This document shows, one piece after another, positions 21,611 through 34,800 of a stretch of 64,000 nucleotides of DNA. Positions within the stretch are counted from its first letter, which is position 1; each line of letters opens with the position of its first letter. The stretch spans positions 810,804 to 874,803 of the forward strand of contig NW_019091407.1 of assembly GCF_001949145.1 (NCBI RefSeq). The letters run 5' to 3'. The translations under genes and the position numbers were made by a program. The notes under the pieces were generated by a model. The model did no database searches. It was not told where the DNA came from and was given only the letters and a program-made list of their open reading frames with translations. Source of the DNA: Acanthaster planci (lineage: Eukaryota; Echinodermata; Asteroidea; Valvatida; Acanthasteridae).

Positions 21611-24600
21611 ATAGTGAAATTCTAGCTATTGTGGTTCAACAGATGGCGCTATTCATGTTTAATGCCAGCCCGAACTACGATCCCGACCAAAACTGGGCGC
21701 GACACAGTAAGCATACTGATCCCAAGTTCCCCGCTCCCCCAGTCAATGTTGCTATTTCCGGCTTGAGCACAGAGTGAGCAATGAGAGATAATACTGACTG
21801 GAGGCAAGGTGTGGAGCCTGCGAGATTCGGCCGGAATGGTAGCTTTGCCACGCGGCATGTTGGCAGTAAAACACGTCATTCCTGTTATGAACTGCAAAGC
21901 ATGACTTTCAAATGGTCGATATAGATTTCTCCTACTAGCTTACAGTTTTAAACTAAATTCAGTGATTTGGATTTACAGACTGGCCTAATTCCACAAGCTG
22001 ACATAAGCATTTAAGGCTAACGTTTTGTGACTATACCCCAGCACGAATCGACCGAATTAATAGGTCACTAGATTCACAATGGTATATACGAAACGTATAT
22101 CGCAATGCTGTAAAGGAATGGCACAATGGCAATCGAAAAGAAAGTTACCTAAAATTTTGCTAAGGAAGAGCCTTTCAATAATACTGTACCTTCAGCAAAG
22201 TCTTGTTAACGAATGAAACGCAGAAAAAGTAACCCATAACACTGCTACAAGACAGCTGACATTCATTTCATTTTAGTGGTCCACAAAATGGGAGATGGCA
22301 GTGGGAGTTTGTTTTAATTTTTGTAATTACTTCAATTCAGAAGTTCTGGACATTATCAGGAATATATAAAGGATGGGGGCGGGAAAATTGCCCTAGTTTC
22401 ATTGGTGACTTTTTAGAAATGAACTGAAATCTATCTCTTTTTTCATGTTTGTTTGAAATTTTTATGCACGTTTTGGTTGTAGTCATCCATATTAGTTTAG
22501 TGCTCTTCCTTATGTCTACTTCAACGACACCAGTACTCGCCAGTTTTGTCTGGTCTTGAAAAGAGAACAAACTATTTAGCCTGTGGGAATTGAGTTGACT
22601 GCAATTCGCTAGATAAGCTTGTAAGGGAAACTGGCATAGGGGAGCAGTTGCTATCTTGTTCTGTGTGCGATTGCATTGGTAAACTCTCTTAAATAAAGTT
22701 TAGACTGTCCAATAAAAGTCTAAAACAATGACCACAGCATTATGACGCAGGTAAAGTAGTAAATCACTCTAAACGGATGTACAAAGCGCTTTTTATGTAC
22801 TGAGTACTTATTTTGCAGGTTATACAGCATGTTAAGTGAAAAATAAACGCCTTGATAGTGCCATATTCGAATGAATTCAACCCTAAAGAGCCGGGTTATT
22901 TTTGGACCACAACTGGAGGGAGGTGGATTCTGCCCCCCCCCCAACTCGGTTGTCCTTTGCCTAAGTTTCTTAGCTTGTCATGGATGTTGGAATAGTCATT
23001 ATCACTAAAGAAAATCCAAGTTTCATCTCAATCAATATATGTTATTTGTCATTACGGTCATTTGAAGTTCAAAGGCCACACTCGTTCCAGCCTTGGTGCT
23101 GTGAGTCCGTCATTGAAAACAAAGCACATGTATAGAGGCCTACATAGGTCCAAGAAAAACGGACGCCATGCGAGAACGATATTTATAAACATCGATGTAA
23201 AATAACCACAAGAAATTATTTAAAAAAATCCTGCAGGCTCATTGCGTTAAACAACGTGCACTTCGACGATATTAGGACAAATATTGCGGAGAGTGGATTC
23301 CGTTGCGGCTTTTTTAGGGCTAACTCAGTATCCACATTGAGACATAATAATTAAAAAAATTAACAGAGTATTATCGCAATTACTGTAATATCGAGGACCA
23401 TTCACAGAGACACAAATAATACCCCAAAACCGAAAGGCGTTTATCTGAGATTTATGACAGTTATACATGTTTCAGTTTCGTATGTGCAGGTTCTGATAAA
23501 AACTTTCTGTAAGCCCGCTGAGCTGAAACCTTCAGAACAGTCTATAATTCTTTTTGAATAATACCGAAATTTCCAGCGCAAAAGCACTTGGCACTAATTG
23601 CAGTGAATATTCGCCTATGCTTCCAAACTGCCAAGCATTAATGTTCAAATAATAAGCCCTTTCTTAGATAAATTTGAAGAAAATCTGGTACAATGAGTGC
23701 TTTTAATTCACGTGAACATATTTGAATCTCTCCACACTTAAGACACTGTTGCTACACCTTGCGATTTGGAGGAAGCTTTTACTTGGTTACATAATAGAGG
23801 CCTTGCACGCCAGTATACTGTTTTCGATGGATAAGAAGGGCGCAAAGGAACCGGTCCATTCCAGAGATGGTGGTCGTCATGCAAAAGCTTTCCCGGAGTT
23901 ACGGGGATCAGCAACTACATAATATGAGGCAAGATATGGGACGAACAGCATCCCCCCCACACACCCACACCTTTGCGTTGGTCATTGTTTGATCGGAATT
24001 TCAGGAATTCTTTACAGACATCTTGGGCGGATGTTTTAGGTAACAATAATCTAGAATGTGTACAGGGATTTGACATATAAGGGTGGGGGCTACCCCTCCT
24101 GATCCCACATCTTGCTGGGACTATTAAAGCAACCATAAGCAAAATAACATCGTCTTCAGTCTGGGGAATTCAAATTGTTCAGTTCACGTGAATTTAAAGA
24201 ACTCAGTTACCAGATTTGAAATTCAACTCGCAAAAGTTCTTTAAATAAGATTACATGAAATCATTCATTACAATGTTTCTTCCAACACTGTGACAAAAAT
24301 GGCAATTCGGTTTAAGATTTTTCAGCCTGTGAAACCCGCAACGTACGGGAACACTTGTCGAGACATAACGTTTCCTCACTTCAACGTAGGTGCATGAGGC
24401 GCTCTCCAGTCTCCACAGTAACCCTCCGGACCGGCCCGGGCTCGGGAAATAAAGAGAATCGTTTAATTAATGTGTAATTTATTCAATAACGTATATGAAA
24501 ATACCATCCGAAATCTTGTAGAGACACACTCTAAATTATAAATATTTAAGATTGGGCTTTCGCGTTGAGATAACATATCGTGAGATGATTTCAAATGGAT

Positions 24601-25827
24601 GCTTCATTATTCGCAGTGAAACAGTGCGCAGTGGGAGAGTGCAAATGAATAAACATGTAAATAGGATATCACATTCAACACAAACACTTCGTTAATTGTA
24701 TTTCCCCTGCTTGACAAGCACTTCAGAATACCAATGATGCAACACGAGCCAATTGACACAAACACACTGAAACTTGATACTGGATACTGAGCATCAATAA
24801 TAAACATAAATGATGCAAATTATACCGTCGTTAACCGACACTTCATTTCATAGTTTCACCGTGTCACTTTGACTTTGTTTTCAGCCCTGGTAGTTGTTGG
24901 AATCGATCTAGGTCTTCGCTCCACTGGAAATATGCGGAGACGCGCAGACGAAAGACCTAAAGCTTGGCTCTGGAAGCCCGTTTCAGACACGACCAAAGAC
25001 TAATCCGATTAGAAGCCATAACTGTGGTGGCACCGTACTCACACACATAACATATTCTTTGGCTTGACGCTCACGTGCGTTTTGCAAATCACTACACAAT
25101 GTTGGTCAACGAGGCATGTAACGCGCACGTACCACCTGTCCACGAGTGTCGTGCCACCGCAGAAACGGTTTCTAACTCTGGTGGTCAAAATACACTTTAT
25201 ACAACACAATCTTGCAGTCTGCCGTTTAGAATGTGTATAGCCATTTTTTCTTCCACCACAGTAACACTGTCTACGAAACCGATAACTATGCTAAATATTT
25301 TGTACATTATATAAGTTTTCCTTGCTACTTTAGTGTAGTACATGTACAAACAACATATTGCACTTAAATATACACAGACGTTTCATGACTTCATGTTCAG
25401 TTCCTTAATAAAGGCAATGCAATCAGGTTTAAAATCGAACGTGTCGATGCACGATCGATCTTTTGAGACAACTGCCGTTGAATACGATGCACATCCCATG
25501 CCTGGACTTGGTGTTTTACTTCGTTCACAGAAATATTTGTACATTTGGCTCACGTAAATACGTGTTAGTCAGGGAAAAAGAAGAACTGAGTTGTTTTAAT
25601 TTTTAAGTGCGCATTTTCAACTGTGCATCTTATACATTGCAAATCAACTCCTGAAGAAATTATCTGCCGACTTCATGTCAAACTTGCAATAAATTGTTTT
25701 AAGAAATTGGTCGTGCAAATAAGCGCGAGTCCTGATGTCGAGGGATTAACATTATTGTGCAGAAGAGGAAACTGACAGCGTGTAGTCGGAGGCACAAGTG
25801 GTTCCATCATGCTTTCCCCAAGATCCT
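21611..25827. other. Intergenic region between dehydrogenase array and calmodulin-like gene
   Basis: 4.2 kb without a supported gene. The two flanking genes converge here. Contents are AT-rich sequence with a few C-runs (22935, 23951). On the minus strand an ATTAAA at 25595-25600 lies about 230 bases past the stop of the calmodulin-like gene and may be its polyadenylation signal. Confidence 0.5.
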
Positions 25828-28800
25828 TTATTTGTCCGAGCTCATCATGGCGACAAATTCTGCAAGGAATTATACAGGAAATAAAATAATGTAGATCAGG
25901 CCTGAAGTTTGATGAGTGGCCTTACACTTGTCACAAGGCCTGAAAGAAAGAAGGGAACATGACGAGTAACTGGCACAAGGCGCAGTTGCCAGTGTTACTC
26001 ACACAACAGTTAAGGGAGTCAAAAGTTATTACTATAGTTACTTGCGGTTCACGGACCGGTTCTCAATTTGGAAATCTTTCTTAAATCCCTATATAGCCTA
26101 AGCATAGGGCGTGTACATATACCACCCGCTAGTCGTGTTATTACTGGGTCCGATTGGATTATGTCATATGCTTCGGCGAGATCACAGAAAAGGGGTAATA
26201 TATAATTCCGTACGTGGTTTCCACCCACTTGCCTTTTATGAGGTATTTTGGAAAAGAACGAGAATTTTATGGGCGACCTGATGTTCAATTCTTTCACGTT
26301 TTACAGAATAGCGACGTTTTACAGGCTGTAAAAAAGAGAGGGGCATATTTTGACTAACTTTTGCCCTAACTTGGTGTAAATATCAAGTTCCCAACTTCTG
26401 GTCACAAGGTGTCCAACCATTGTGTAAATCTTTTGGAAAGGACCAACGTTTATGTTAACAATGACCAACATCGGGGTAATTTAGCTTTGCCCAACGTGTT
26501 TCTGACCAACGTTTACAGAGTGCAGGGGAGATTTTTTAAAAGTCAATTTTAGGAAACTTCGTAAATATTATTCTAAAAAGAACAGATGTTAAAAGGGGGT
26601 CTTGGTCGGTGTTTCGTTTTAAGGGGAAATAAACCGACCGAGCCTGCCACAGCAGAATACCTTCGTAATTGACCTGTCCATCGCCATCCACATCGGCATC
26701 CCGTATCATCTCCTCCACCTCTTGCTTGTCAACTTTCTCGTCCAAACTCAGCATCACGTGACGAAGCTCATCGGCACTGCCAGTCAAGGGGAGAGACAGA
26801 AGAAGAGGATGAAAAAAAACACGCTTGTATGAACTGCCAAGCGCATTACCTCGATCCCATCAACGGCTTGCGTTTGCATTTTTGCAAGAGTGTCTCAAGA
26901 AAGTGCGTTGAGCTCACCTGGAATCTGATGCATCATAGCGTGCACTTCTGCGCCACAAATACCTAGCGCTCCGCACAATGAACCATGCGCCAAGTCCTTA
27001 TCTTAGTGTCTGAAAATGTATACAGTCTAACCATTTGAAAAACATTCCAAAATAAGAAATAGTTTTGTATTAGTACCAAGTGGATCGGGAAGATTTTAGT
27101 TTATTTGATAGCTTGTTGGGGGAAGAGCAAAATATGACGCCGTCTAAGGTAGTCTTCCAAATGCTATTGTTTCGTCTTGCTAAAACTCACAACAGATAAA
27201 TTAGAATCAGTTTGTGAACTTAAACAGTACACGGTGGCCATTTTGTGAATAGAACGAACATCTTTTAAAAACACCGCAAAAGCGTTCAGTGTACTTGGTG
27301 TCGAAAATGACGTAAGGTACGCGAATGTGTAGCTTGCCTGTTTGTGTGGATTATGACATCTGCGGCAGTTGCTTCTGGTCCACAATTCGGTCAGCCACAA
27401 CTCCCGCGGGGGTGGCATGGCACACGGCTCACACAGTATAACAAGATTGTGATTTGATTTTTTTTGGGGGGGGACAGCACATGGTCTCCTACAGAAACTG
27501 CGAGTCCTTGCTAATATCATTATCAGATCTGGTACCGAACGGACGTAAGTCGATACCTCAAAATAAAAAGGAGACAGGTCAGTTCTAAAGCACAACGGCA
27601 AAGATGCCCGGTAGCATGTACACATGTTTTAGGATATGGTAAGACTAAAGTTCATCTGGCAGCATCTGCCTGAGAGTACTGCCAGTTCAGGTCACTGTTA
27701 TAGCTAGCCCCAAGAGTCGAGGGTTACGTTGTTCTGGTTAATCTCATGTTAAATTATATGCTCCATGCGAATTCGTACTCAAAATGCCGATCCAGTCCAG
27801 CTGTCCACACATGCGACCAATTGTTACGTACAGAAAATTGGAGACTCGACATGCGCGGAATTCTTCCAAGTACCGCCATTAAACGTAGATACCTACGTAT
27901 AGCCACAGCATCTACATGATGGGTTGCTGACCCCAGTGGAGTATAACATGCGCACTTAAACGCTAAAAAAGAACATTGCATGCTATATACCACGGGTAGC
28001 GCAAAGCAGACTCTAGACTGATAGAGGTGTTCTGTATGCAAGGTGTTATGAAACGGTCAGGGCAATCGATGGGCCAGAAGATATCCGTTATCCCGTATTA
28101 TCCGGTATACCTTTACCGCTTTCCCTCGTCCCCTGGAGCTGCCTCAGGCACGAAGGGCCTGGTTTGGATACTGACACACAGATTTTGTGCTGGGGTCAAT
28201 CTCTGCTCTTCTTTTCTTTCCCTGTTTTAATTCAGGCGATAGGTCCTGCGGGAGCGGGAATAATTTTTCGAGGGAATTTTCAGCTAGAAAAAGAGGAGCG
28301 AGTCGCACGGTAAAAGCTTGTTCGGCGTTGGTCGGTTGCCACGGACCTTGCTCAACACTTTAAACAAGAAAGACCAAATTGAAGACAAGCACTGATTTGG
28401 GAAAGTGGTTAGCCATTGCTAGGTGAGTTTACTCACTGGGGTCTTCTTGGGCGCAGGTCACGAGTGGGCTAAGTGGTTTGACTTACGAGTGAACTGACGC
28501 ATCCCCAATGCGTTACTCAGCTCCATCCGATCAATGCGAGGAATATAAATTGTCAAAAAATATAGCAACATCTGCTCCTCGTAGACGCTGGTCCTGCTGC
28601 AAAATCCGATAGTATGTGGCTGATCTGTGTATATGGGTGCATTATGCAGTGATTGCTATCGCCTTCACCAAAGTAACTTCTTTGAATCTTGCTCTGGATT
28701 TGTGTGGCGTTACGTAGTAAATTGAAATCCATTCACCCAGGTTCGGCTTTGGAGAGGGGAAATTAGTCCCGTGATACGGATCGATCTTGCGTTGGCCGGT

Positions 28801-31800
28801 CAACTCAGCAACGCCTGAACGGTACAAGCGCAGCATCGATCGAGCGTCGTATGTTCGGTAGGGGAGTAATTCCGGCGCTCGCCGTCATCTCGACCTCACT
28901 CGATGAAAGGGTCATACGCGCAGCCTCTTATGTCGTGCATAGTGAGCCTTAGGTACATACACAACGCAAATGCTGATGTCACGTGAATTTGATGACGTCA
29001 ATACTAGCTAATCAAAACTGCATGTTTGGGGAAAAAGAGGGATTTTAGCAAATGCAACGTTTTGGGCATTTTTGCCAGGGATGTCTCCCCAAGAGCGTGA
29101 ATACCGGAGGATGGGGGTATATTCCCCCAACACTTTTTGTTGACCAAGGGGTGGGCTGTGGAATCAGACCCCCCCACACACACACACATGGACACCAACA
29201 CACCTAGACGAATTTTGTGGTGAAAAAAGGAGGATTGTGAAGAATATTTCGGACTTTCCAACAACCAAAATGTATTCAACAGCACTCAAAAGGAGAACAA
29301 TTTTTGAAGCAGTTTTGATCTAAGGTTCTGCAGGAGTGTAATATATATTACAGATGTACATATGTATCATGAACATCGCCCACAGTGTCATATGGTGTCA
29401 GTATCACTCCCATGCCTGTCAAATGTCTATGGCCTGGTAAATCATCCCTTAAAGATCTCCAGACCCCCCCGTTCCCGGTACAGATTTACGCCACTGGGTA
29501 TACGCAATGCAGTTTGTTTTACTTAGCCCTTGAGAATGCTCCATCACCCTCATTGTCAAGTTTGTTTTGCTTTCTGATAAATATTTTGCTTCCTATTCGA
29601 TGTGTATGCAAATACGAATGTCCATTTTTATGAAAAGAACTGTGAGGTCATTCCAGGGGAAAATCCTCAATGTTGCATTGATAGGAGATGACAAAAAACC
29701 CCTGTAATTTTGATATTTTGCGGTGCTGAATGACATTTTTCTGCTGATTCATCGTTGTGTGACCACATGGCATTAAGCTATTACGAGCAACTCTTTCTCA
29801 GAGAAGGTTTTCCGGAAGCAAATTCGGGTTTTCAACTTGAACACAAAAACCGATCAACCGAAGTGTCTCCACTGAATGACAAAGAGTAACGGTGCCCTCT
29901 GCTGTCTGGAGAGGCATGGACAATTATTTAAATTGTGTAGAAGGGTGCAGTTTTCACAACACTTAATCCCAAATCGACCTCCATTAGAGGCTTTGCGGGG
30001 TGGCCATGTTGCAAGGCATTAGTTTTGTTCCACAGGGAAACCTCCTTTGCGCATACCCTGCGGAATAAAAATCACTAGCCTGCAAGCTGGCAGCCATGCA
30101 AACCCGCTGTAGTTTTACTACATCAAAGAAAAATATATAATTAAAAAAGTAAGTGCTTCAAGGAAACTCGCTAACATTTTTTGAAGTGTGTGCCCCCTAA
30201 CTACAAAGCTGCCACGGTTTACCAGTGCATGAAGAAACTGGATTCCATCGATTTCTTTTGACAGGAGCACATGCTTAAACTGGCCAGTCAATTGAATCTG
30301 GCCGGTCGAGTGGAATCATGTCTTTTTTTCAGAAGTGATGTACGAACTTTTGTTTTCTGTGTTCCGTGATTCCCTACTGCAGATCCGACCCACTTTTCCA
30401 TTGTTGCCTTCAAGAAACTGCACGGCCACAGGCATCATGCGTCCTGGTGTGAGCAGCCTACCTGATGAATCCATTTCCGTCCTTGTCGAATACTCTGAAG
30501 GCCTCTCGTATCTCCTCCTCGGTGTCCAGCTCTTTCATTTTCTGTCCCATCATGCTGACGAATTCAGTAAAGTCTATCGTCCCATTGCCTTGGGGAAGAG
30601 GAGGGGAAGAGCACAGTTCAAAATGACTTCACATTGAAAATGGTTGACAATATTATCGTGATGGTTGCAGGTGCATATTACTTAACAATGCAGTGATCAA
30701 TACATTAAGCCTGGTTATTGTCCACGTGACTTGTGTACACAAACAGGTCAATTATGAGAACTTTCAACAACTTTGTATGGTTACCCTGCTTTTGTTGTCA
30801 TTTCAATCGATTCTTTTTGAAGGACATGTTCATGTTTTCGCGCATGACAGATCTCTGTGCTTGGAAGGGGTCTCGTGAATGATACACTTAAATTTGAGGG
30901 GTCATCACACGAGACCAATATTTGTGATTCCCTGTCTCAAAGAGACATTATATTTGTGATTGTCTTCCTTGAGATTACCGTACCTTTGCAAATACATCTA
31001 CGTCGGCTACATTTAAGTAGGCCTATGATCAAAAGACAACATTCCTTAACTTTGGCCACGCAGGATCATATTAACGGAACACATTCTTGTACTTGGAAAG
31101 TCTTTGAATATGTTTAATCATTAAAAGTCAGCATCACACTGTGCAAACAAATCAGTCTGTCCGGTTCGTGTCAAGTGCTTCGACTCTAACTAAATCACCA
31201 TCTACACCAAAGATTTCTGGCCCATAAACCAAGAGAGATTGGCATTTAGACGACCGCTTGGCTGTGTCATTCGGTTTCAGGCCGTTGGTCCACCAAACGC
31301 GACGTCACATGCGATGCGACACATACGGCTGTGCTGATGCGTGTATTCTGCGGCGATCGAGACGTGCATAGTGGACGGCGCGCGTGCGAGCTCATGGAAA
31401 GGCGCCGAATCTGATGTTATTATGCGAGAAAAAAATCCCCACTCTGAATTAGACATGCAAAACATTTACGGCTAATATCATGGGACTGTTACGACCATGA
31501 AAAAGCCTAATAGATAAAAACATGACTTCTTTTTCTGACACTTTAAAATCAGTTTACCATTAAAACGTTATGTGTATACGGGATGTTGGCCTAGAAAAGA
31601 CTCAGGTAATTTTGATTAGTTCACAGTTAGACCATGCAAACATCTTCCATTTATGGTTCGTGAAATCAGGCTCTGGTCTTTGTAGTGAGTTAGCTATACT
31701 TTCAGTACTGCTGAAGCTCAGCCCCGCCCCCCATCTTTGCCTAGTTGCCATTATCAAGGACGTCGATATCACATGATTTTTTAAACAAAAAACCAAAAAT

Positions 31801-34800
31801 TACAACTGTTCCCTTTAAAGAGAAAAGATCGTGAAATTATTTCTTAAGGAAAACAAACGGTTAATGGTAGCCATCTTTTCAACATTTTAATTTAATGCCT
31901 TCATATGTCAAACTGTGAGTTCTAAATACGGGTTCAGTACCTCTTCAGTTTTAAGGAGGTTTTTATACTAAGGGAAAAATGGTTTAATTGAAAATCTCAA
32001 TTCCGACTGTCTTAGTATTAAATCGCTACTTCATTAAGAACTCACTGTCGCTACTTCATTAAGAACCCACTTAAGTTCAGTTGTTTGCCAATGGCTATAC
32101 TTCAATTAAAAACAGAAAAAAGAAATGTATAAAACTAACACAGCAGAATGAAGTTTTTCTCTGGCCCCCCGTTTTCTCACACGCAGAAACTCGAGGCAAA
32201 TTCAAAGCAGTAAGTTGGCCTGTCTCAAGAAAAGCATAAATTGAAACGGTGTGCAGTTGATGTTCCATTGTATGTTGCCTTTAGTCCGCAGAGTGGAAAT
32301 CCACTTCGAGAGGAGTGCAGCCTTCAGACACTGTGTAGAATAATATTTCAGATTACAGCATTGATTTCAAGCCTGTCACTCTTGGCACAGGAGGATGACG
32401 CTGCCCGGGGTTACAGTTTACGCAATAACGCAATGAAAGCCCATCATTGGGAATTATCATCAAATATAAAACTACTACTGGAAAAAATAATAATTAATTC
32501 ATAAGGGAGAATTTTTGAATGCCGAACTATCTTCTCTGAAATCGTTGAGAAAGACTATTTTTAGATGTCATCGTAGATTGGCACAAAAGTAGTATTTTAC
32601 ACTGGCAGAGTAAGATAAACACGTCCACAGCAGATGAAAGGAAAGGCTCCATCGACGCTGAGGCGTCATCATTAAGATTAAGTGAAATGCCATGAGCATG
32701 TCTACCGCGCTATTGAAAATAGTGCAGTTATCTCGACGGAGAGCATAATAGAGGCGAGCAAGTTACCATTGTAAGCGGTAGTGAACATGATTCTTGGAGA
32801 TTTGTCTTCAATTGCCATGACTTTAAATCTTAAAATCCTAACAGAAAAAAAGAGGTATAGGGAGGGAAAATTCGAAACAATATCAAGCGTTTGCCAATTA
32901 TCAATCACAACCAGTCTTCTGGTGTCGATTTCAAATTCTAGTCACAGCACTTGGGAATAAACTCGAGAAATACATTTTATTTCAGGGTACCGCTGTTTGG
33001 TAGAGGGGAACTAATTCAGAAGGTTTCCGACTACGTGGATGATGGTGTGGATAAATGAAGCGTATGGGGCCCAATGCATGCATTAATAAATTATAATGCT
33101 TGGGAGATGAGGGTGTGAGATTTATAGATTGCAGGTACTCCTGTATAGACTGACAAAGCACTATGGGTAAATGAGACTCAAAATATACCCTGGAACAATA
33201 CATGTCCCGGAATTATGTGGCTGTTCCGTGTTGAGCGAGTCACGCCGCAAACTACAGCAAGTTAAACCGTGATTATTATTCACTTTTGGTCGTCTTCAGC
33301 TAGTTGGTCCTCATCAGGATCCTCATTGTGGGGAAAGACTTGCTAATTTTATGATTCACGAGGAAAAATGAAATTCAGTGATTCGTCGCTGACATATTCA
33401 ATATGAATTGGCGATAAAATTTATGCACAACATACAGACACGAAATGCAGGGCGACATGAAATGATGCATATTGCGTTGCATATTCCATGCATGACGACT
33501 ATCCCGACGTACAACCTAGTCGACGAGCAAACAGAAAAACCTGTGGGGTCATGCTTGGATCGCATTTCCCAAAAGCATCAGGGGGTCTAAGGCCCTGCTG
33601 ACCAGAAAACTTCTATCGGAAACATAACTCCTAGCTGAACTTTTCAATAGAACGGACAAGGTGTTAGATCTGTTATACATAGATCCCTCTTATTTTTAAT
33701 ATCCATAAATGAAAGCACGACATCTGGCTCTCGTGCTAATGAAATGCACGAATGGGATTGAGAAGATGACGCAGGTAAAGACCCCTCCCCCTTGCATACA
33801 AGAGGATTAAATCTCAGCACAAGATTAAATGTTACAGGTAGTGCTGGTGTACCACAGTATGTATAACGTATTATACGATAACCATTGGATTAAAATGATG
33901 TGTTACTTCAAACTTGGTCGGCTTGTAATCAGCTTTAATACACAGATCCTATACATACCTGTAAAAGCCAACAATGTCCGTCGTGTTTGTGGAATGAACT
34001 ACAGACATACATTGTATTTGTTGCACATTTGACTTTTTCACTCAAAATGTAGCCCTCAGAAGCCTCTTCCTTCTGAAATCGTCCAGACAACATTCCTATC
34101 TTCATGCAGGACATGACTTCACGTTATGCTGTTTACATCCAAGGGATATGTTTGGAAATAAAATTTTATCAAGAGATAGACGCATATACCTTTAATTAAC
34201 GTCAGGGTGACCATCATTAATCTGGACTAACACTGTGTAATCGTGAAACGTTGCTTTAATAGTGTTAGGTTTGTTATACCCAAGGGCGTCAGAATGGTTG
34301 GTATTGTATGCTTCCCATGAGGAACTGAGACACACCCAGCATTATTTAGCCTACGTTCAGATAGCGTGTACGGTGATGTTGGGGATCATTTTACACAGTC
34401 CTCGATATAACTAGAAAAAAGTGTATACCGTCTTGATCTGCCTCGTTGATCATGTCTTGCAGCTCTGCCTCGGAAGGGTTCTGACCCAGAGACCTCATGA
34501 CTGTGGCTAGCTCCTTGTGTGTGATGGTGCCGTCCCCATCTTTGTCAAATATTGAGAAGGCCTGTCTGAATTCTGTCGACAGAAGCATACCGGAAAAGGA
34601 TAAAGGGCAAGAGGAACTGGGAAAAAGTGACGCAACTTTATCCCTAAACGAGCCGGGTGTGGAATCCACCCAAACAATATTTCCAATGGACCTATCACCG
34701 CAGTGCATTTTTTTTTCACGAGCCGAGCCCACACAGTTTTTAGGTGACTCTTTTTAGTCATTTTGACACCATTTCACACTTTTGCAAACAAACAAACAAA

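Noticed and set aside
27164-27625. 153-residue minus-strand frame inside intron 4 of the calmodulin-like gene
   Set aside because: No family, no plausible splice partners and ordinary composition; likely chance.
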